A stretch of DNA of 64,000 bases, taken from the NCBI RefSeq assembly GCF_024733555.1, contig NZ_JANIOF010000008.1, positions 1 through 64,000 of the forward strand. Direction: 5' to 3'. The notes below the pieces were generated by a model, which was not told the origin of the DNA, ran no database searches, and was given only the letters and a program-made list of their open reading frames with translations. Below are positions 63,532 through 64,000 of this stretch, in pieces. Position numbers and translations under genes: made by a program. Source of the stretch: Paenibacillus sp. SC116 (GTDB lineage Bacteria > Bacillota > Bacilli > Paenibacillales > Paenibacillaceae). Each line of letters opens with the position of its first letter. The first letter of the stretch is position 1.

Positions 63532-64000
63532 TCAAGGGCTGCCAGGTTTCGTTTCTGTACTTGTCTCTGCATTTGATTCTGCTCCAGACCCAGACTCAGC
63601 TGAACCTTCGAGGATTTGCTTCACGTATGTTGGTACGTCATACCCTTGCCGCAGATCAATGACTGAGCTGGAGCCAATCTTTCTGTCGTATATCATATCT
63701 TGCCTAGGAACTTGATGCGTAGCTCCTACCTGCGTATCCAATGCCAATGACCCAAGCTTCAGCATATCGCTAACTTCTAAGTTCGTGTCAATGTAAGGTG
63801 AAATACTTTCAATGACCTGGGGCAGCTTCATGATCGACCATACGGACTTCATCTTAGTTGCGACTGCTACCATTAGATCGCGCTGACGCTGTGTTCGCGA
63901 GAAGTCGGACATCGCATCATTCCGAAAGCGAACATATTGCAGTGCACTTTTGCCATCAAGCGTTTGCAGTCCCTTTTTTAAATTGATATCATACTCGGGT
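63532..64000 (-). CDS. LytR-CpsA-Psr family protein, C-terminal part
   Basis: The frame is open to the right edge, so the N terminus is missing. The visible C-terminal part reads LKKGLQTLDGKSALQYVRFR, NDAMSDFSRTQRQRDLMVAV and later ALDTQVGATHQVPRQDMIYD and IDLRQGYDVPTYVKQILEG. These are typical of the LCP catalytic domain, with the conserved Arg residues that bind the polyprenyl pyrophosphate. LCP enzymes attach teichoic acids or other wall polymers to peptidoglycan outside the membrane. The end is a Ser/Glu/Gly/Thr-rich tail. Confidence 0.92.
   Translation of the reverse strand, partial: PEYDINLKKGLQTLDGKSALQYVRFRNDAMSDFSRTQRQRDLMVAVATKMKSVWSIMKLPQVIESISPYIDTNLEVSDMLKLGSLALDTQVGATHQVPRQDMIYDRKIGSSSVIDLRQGYDVPTYVKQILEGSAESGSGAESNAETSTETKPGSP

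Overview
The window is a 64 kb chromosomal stretch from a low-to-moderate G+C, endospore-former-type Firmicute, most likely a Paenibacillus or close relative. This is inferred from gene content, not from a database search: an S-layer-homology exported protein, a copper-amine-oxidase-type stalk domain on a C39-like protease, split glucose PTS genes under GlcT antitermination, class Ib ribonucleotide reductase, Bacillus-type LexA boxes, strong AGGAGG ribosome binding sites and many U-run terminators. Most of it is ordinary housekeeping chromosome in short operons. No rRNA, tRNA, insertion sequence or CRISPR array was seen.

Layout. 0-5 kb: RNase HI (cut by the left edge), a QueG-Ogt fusion, YneF, FolE and a conserved hypothetical protein. 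5.5-8.6 kb: a LysR regulator divergent from an ankyrin lipoprotein and a cytosine-deaminase-like amidohydrolase. 8.8-12.7 kb: a sensor kinase/response regulator pair and an SLH-domain protein preceded by 11-bp-phased repeats. 12.9-17.2 kb (minus strand): an orphan Dam methylase, an extended Fe/Mn superoxide dismutase and a membrane-anchored alpha/beta hydrolase. 17.6-20.9 kb: an IclR regulator with a palindromic operator, then a TPP riboswitch and thiC. 21.3-25.0 kb: nrdI-nrdE-nrdF behind two NrdR-type boxes. 25-27 kb: a heptanucleotide repeat tract, a dispersed repeat, a lipoprotein and a P-loop kinase. 27.2-32.2 kb: three tandem secreted erythromycin-esterase-family proteins, the first two with duplicated upstream regions. 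32.4-39.2 kb: a permease, aconitase, an amidase-domain protein and D-Ala-D-Ala ligase. 40.4-42.9 kb: two small phage-type genes (XkdX-like, ArpU-like), each with a LexA-box-like palindrome upstream, followed by UV endonuclease UvsE. 43-49.8 kb: fabI, a TauE/SafE permease, an inositol-phosphatase-family protein, a C39-like protein, a stand-alone trpB and a ROK sugar kinase. 50.6-55.9 kb: a biotin operon bioD-bioB-bioF-bioH-bioC under a BirA operator. 56-62 kb: the glucose PTS (crr, ptsH, ptsI, glcT, ptsG) with two GlcT antiterminator/terminator modules. 62-64 kb: hemL and the C-terminal part of an LCP-family protein.

How genes work together. In the PTS block, PtsI and HPr pass phosphate to the free EIIA and then to the EIICB permease PtsG. 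GlcT senses that flux and should control both crr and ptsG, because near-identical RAT sequences overlap a terminator in front of each. The biotin operon follows the BioC/BioH route (methyl-ester disguise of the pimeloyl chain) rather than BioW/BioI, and bioA is not in it.

The most distinctive features are the esterase-family triplication with PhoP-like phased repeats, the SOS-type control of the orphan phage genes, the QueG-Ogt fusion, the dual RAT elements, repeat-driven insertions in BioH and the superoxide dismutase, and a family of inverted-repeat intergenic elements. I did not find a clear new multi-gene system such as a defence island.
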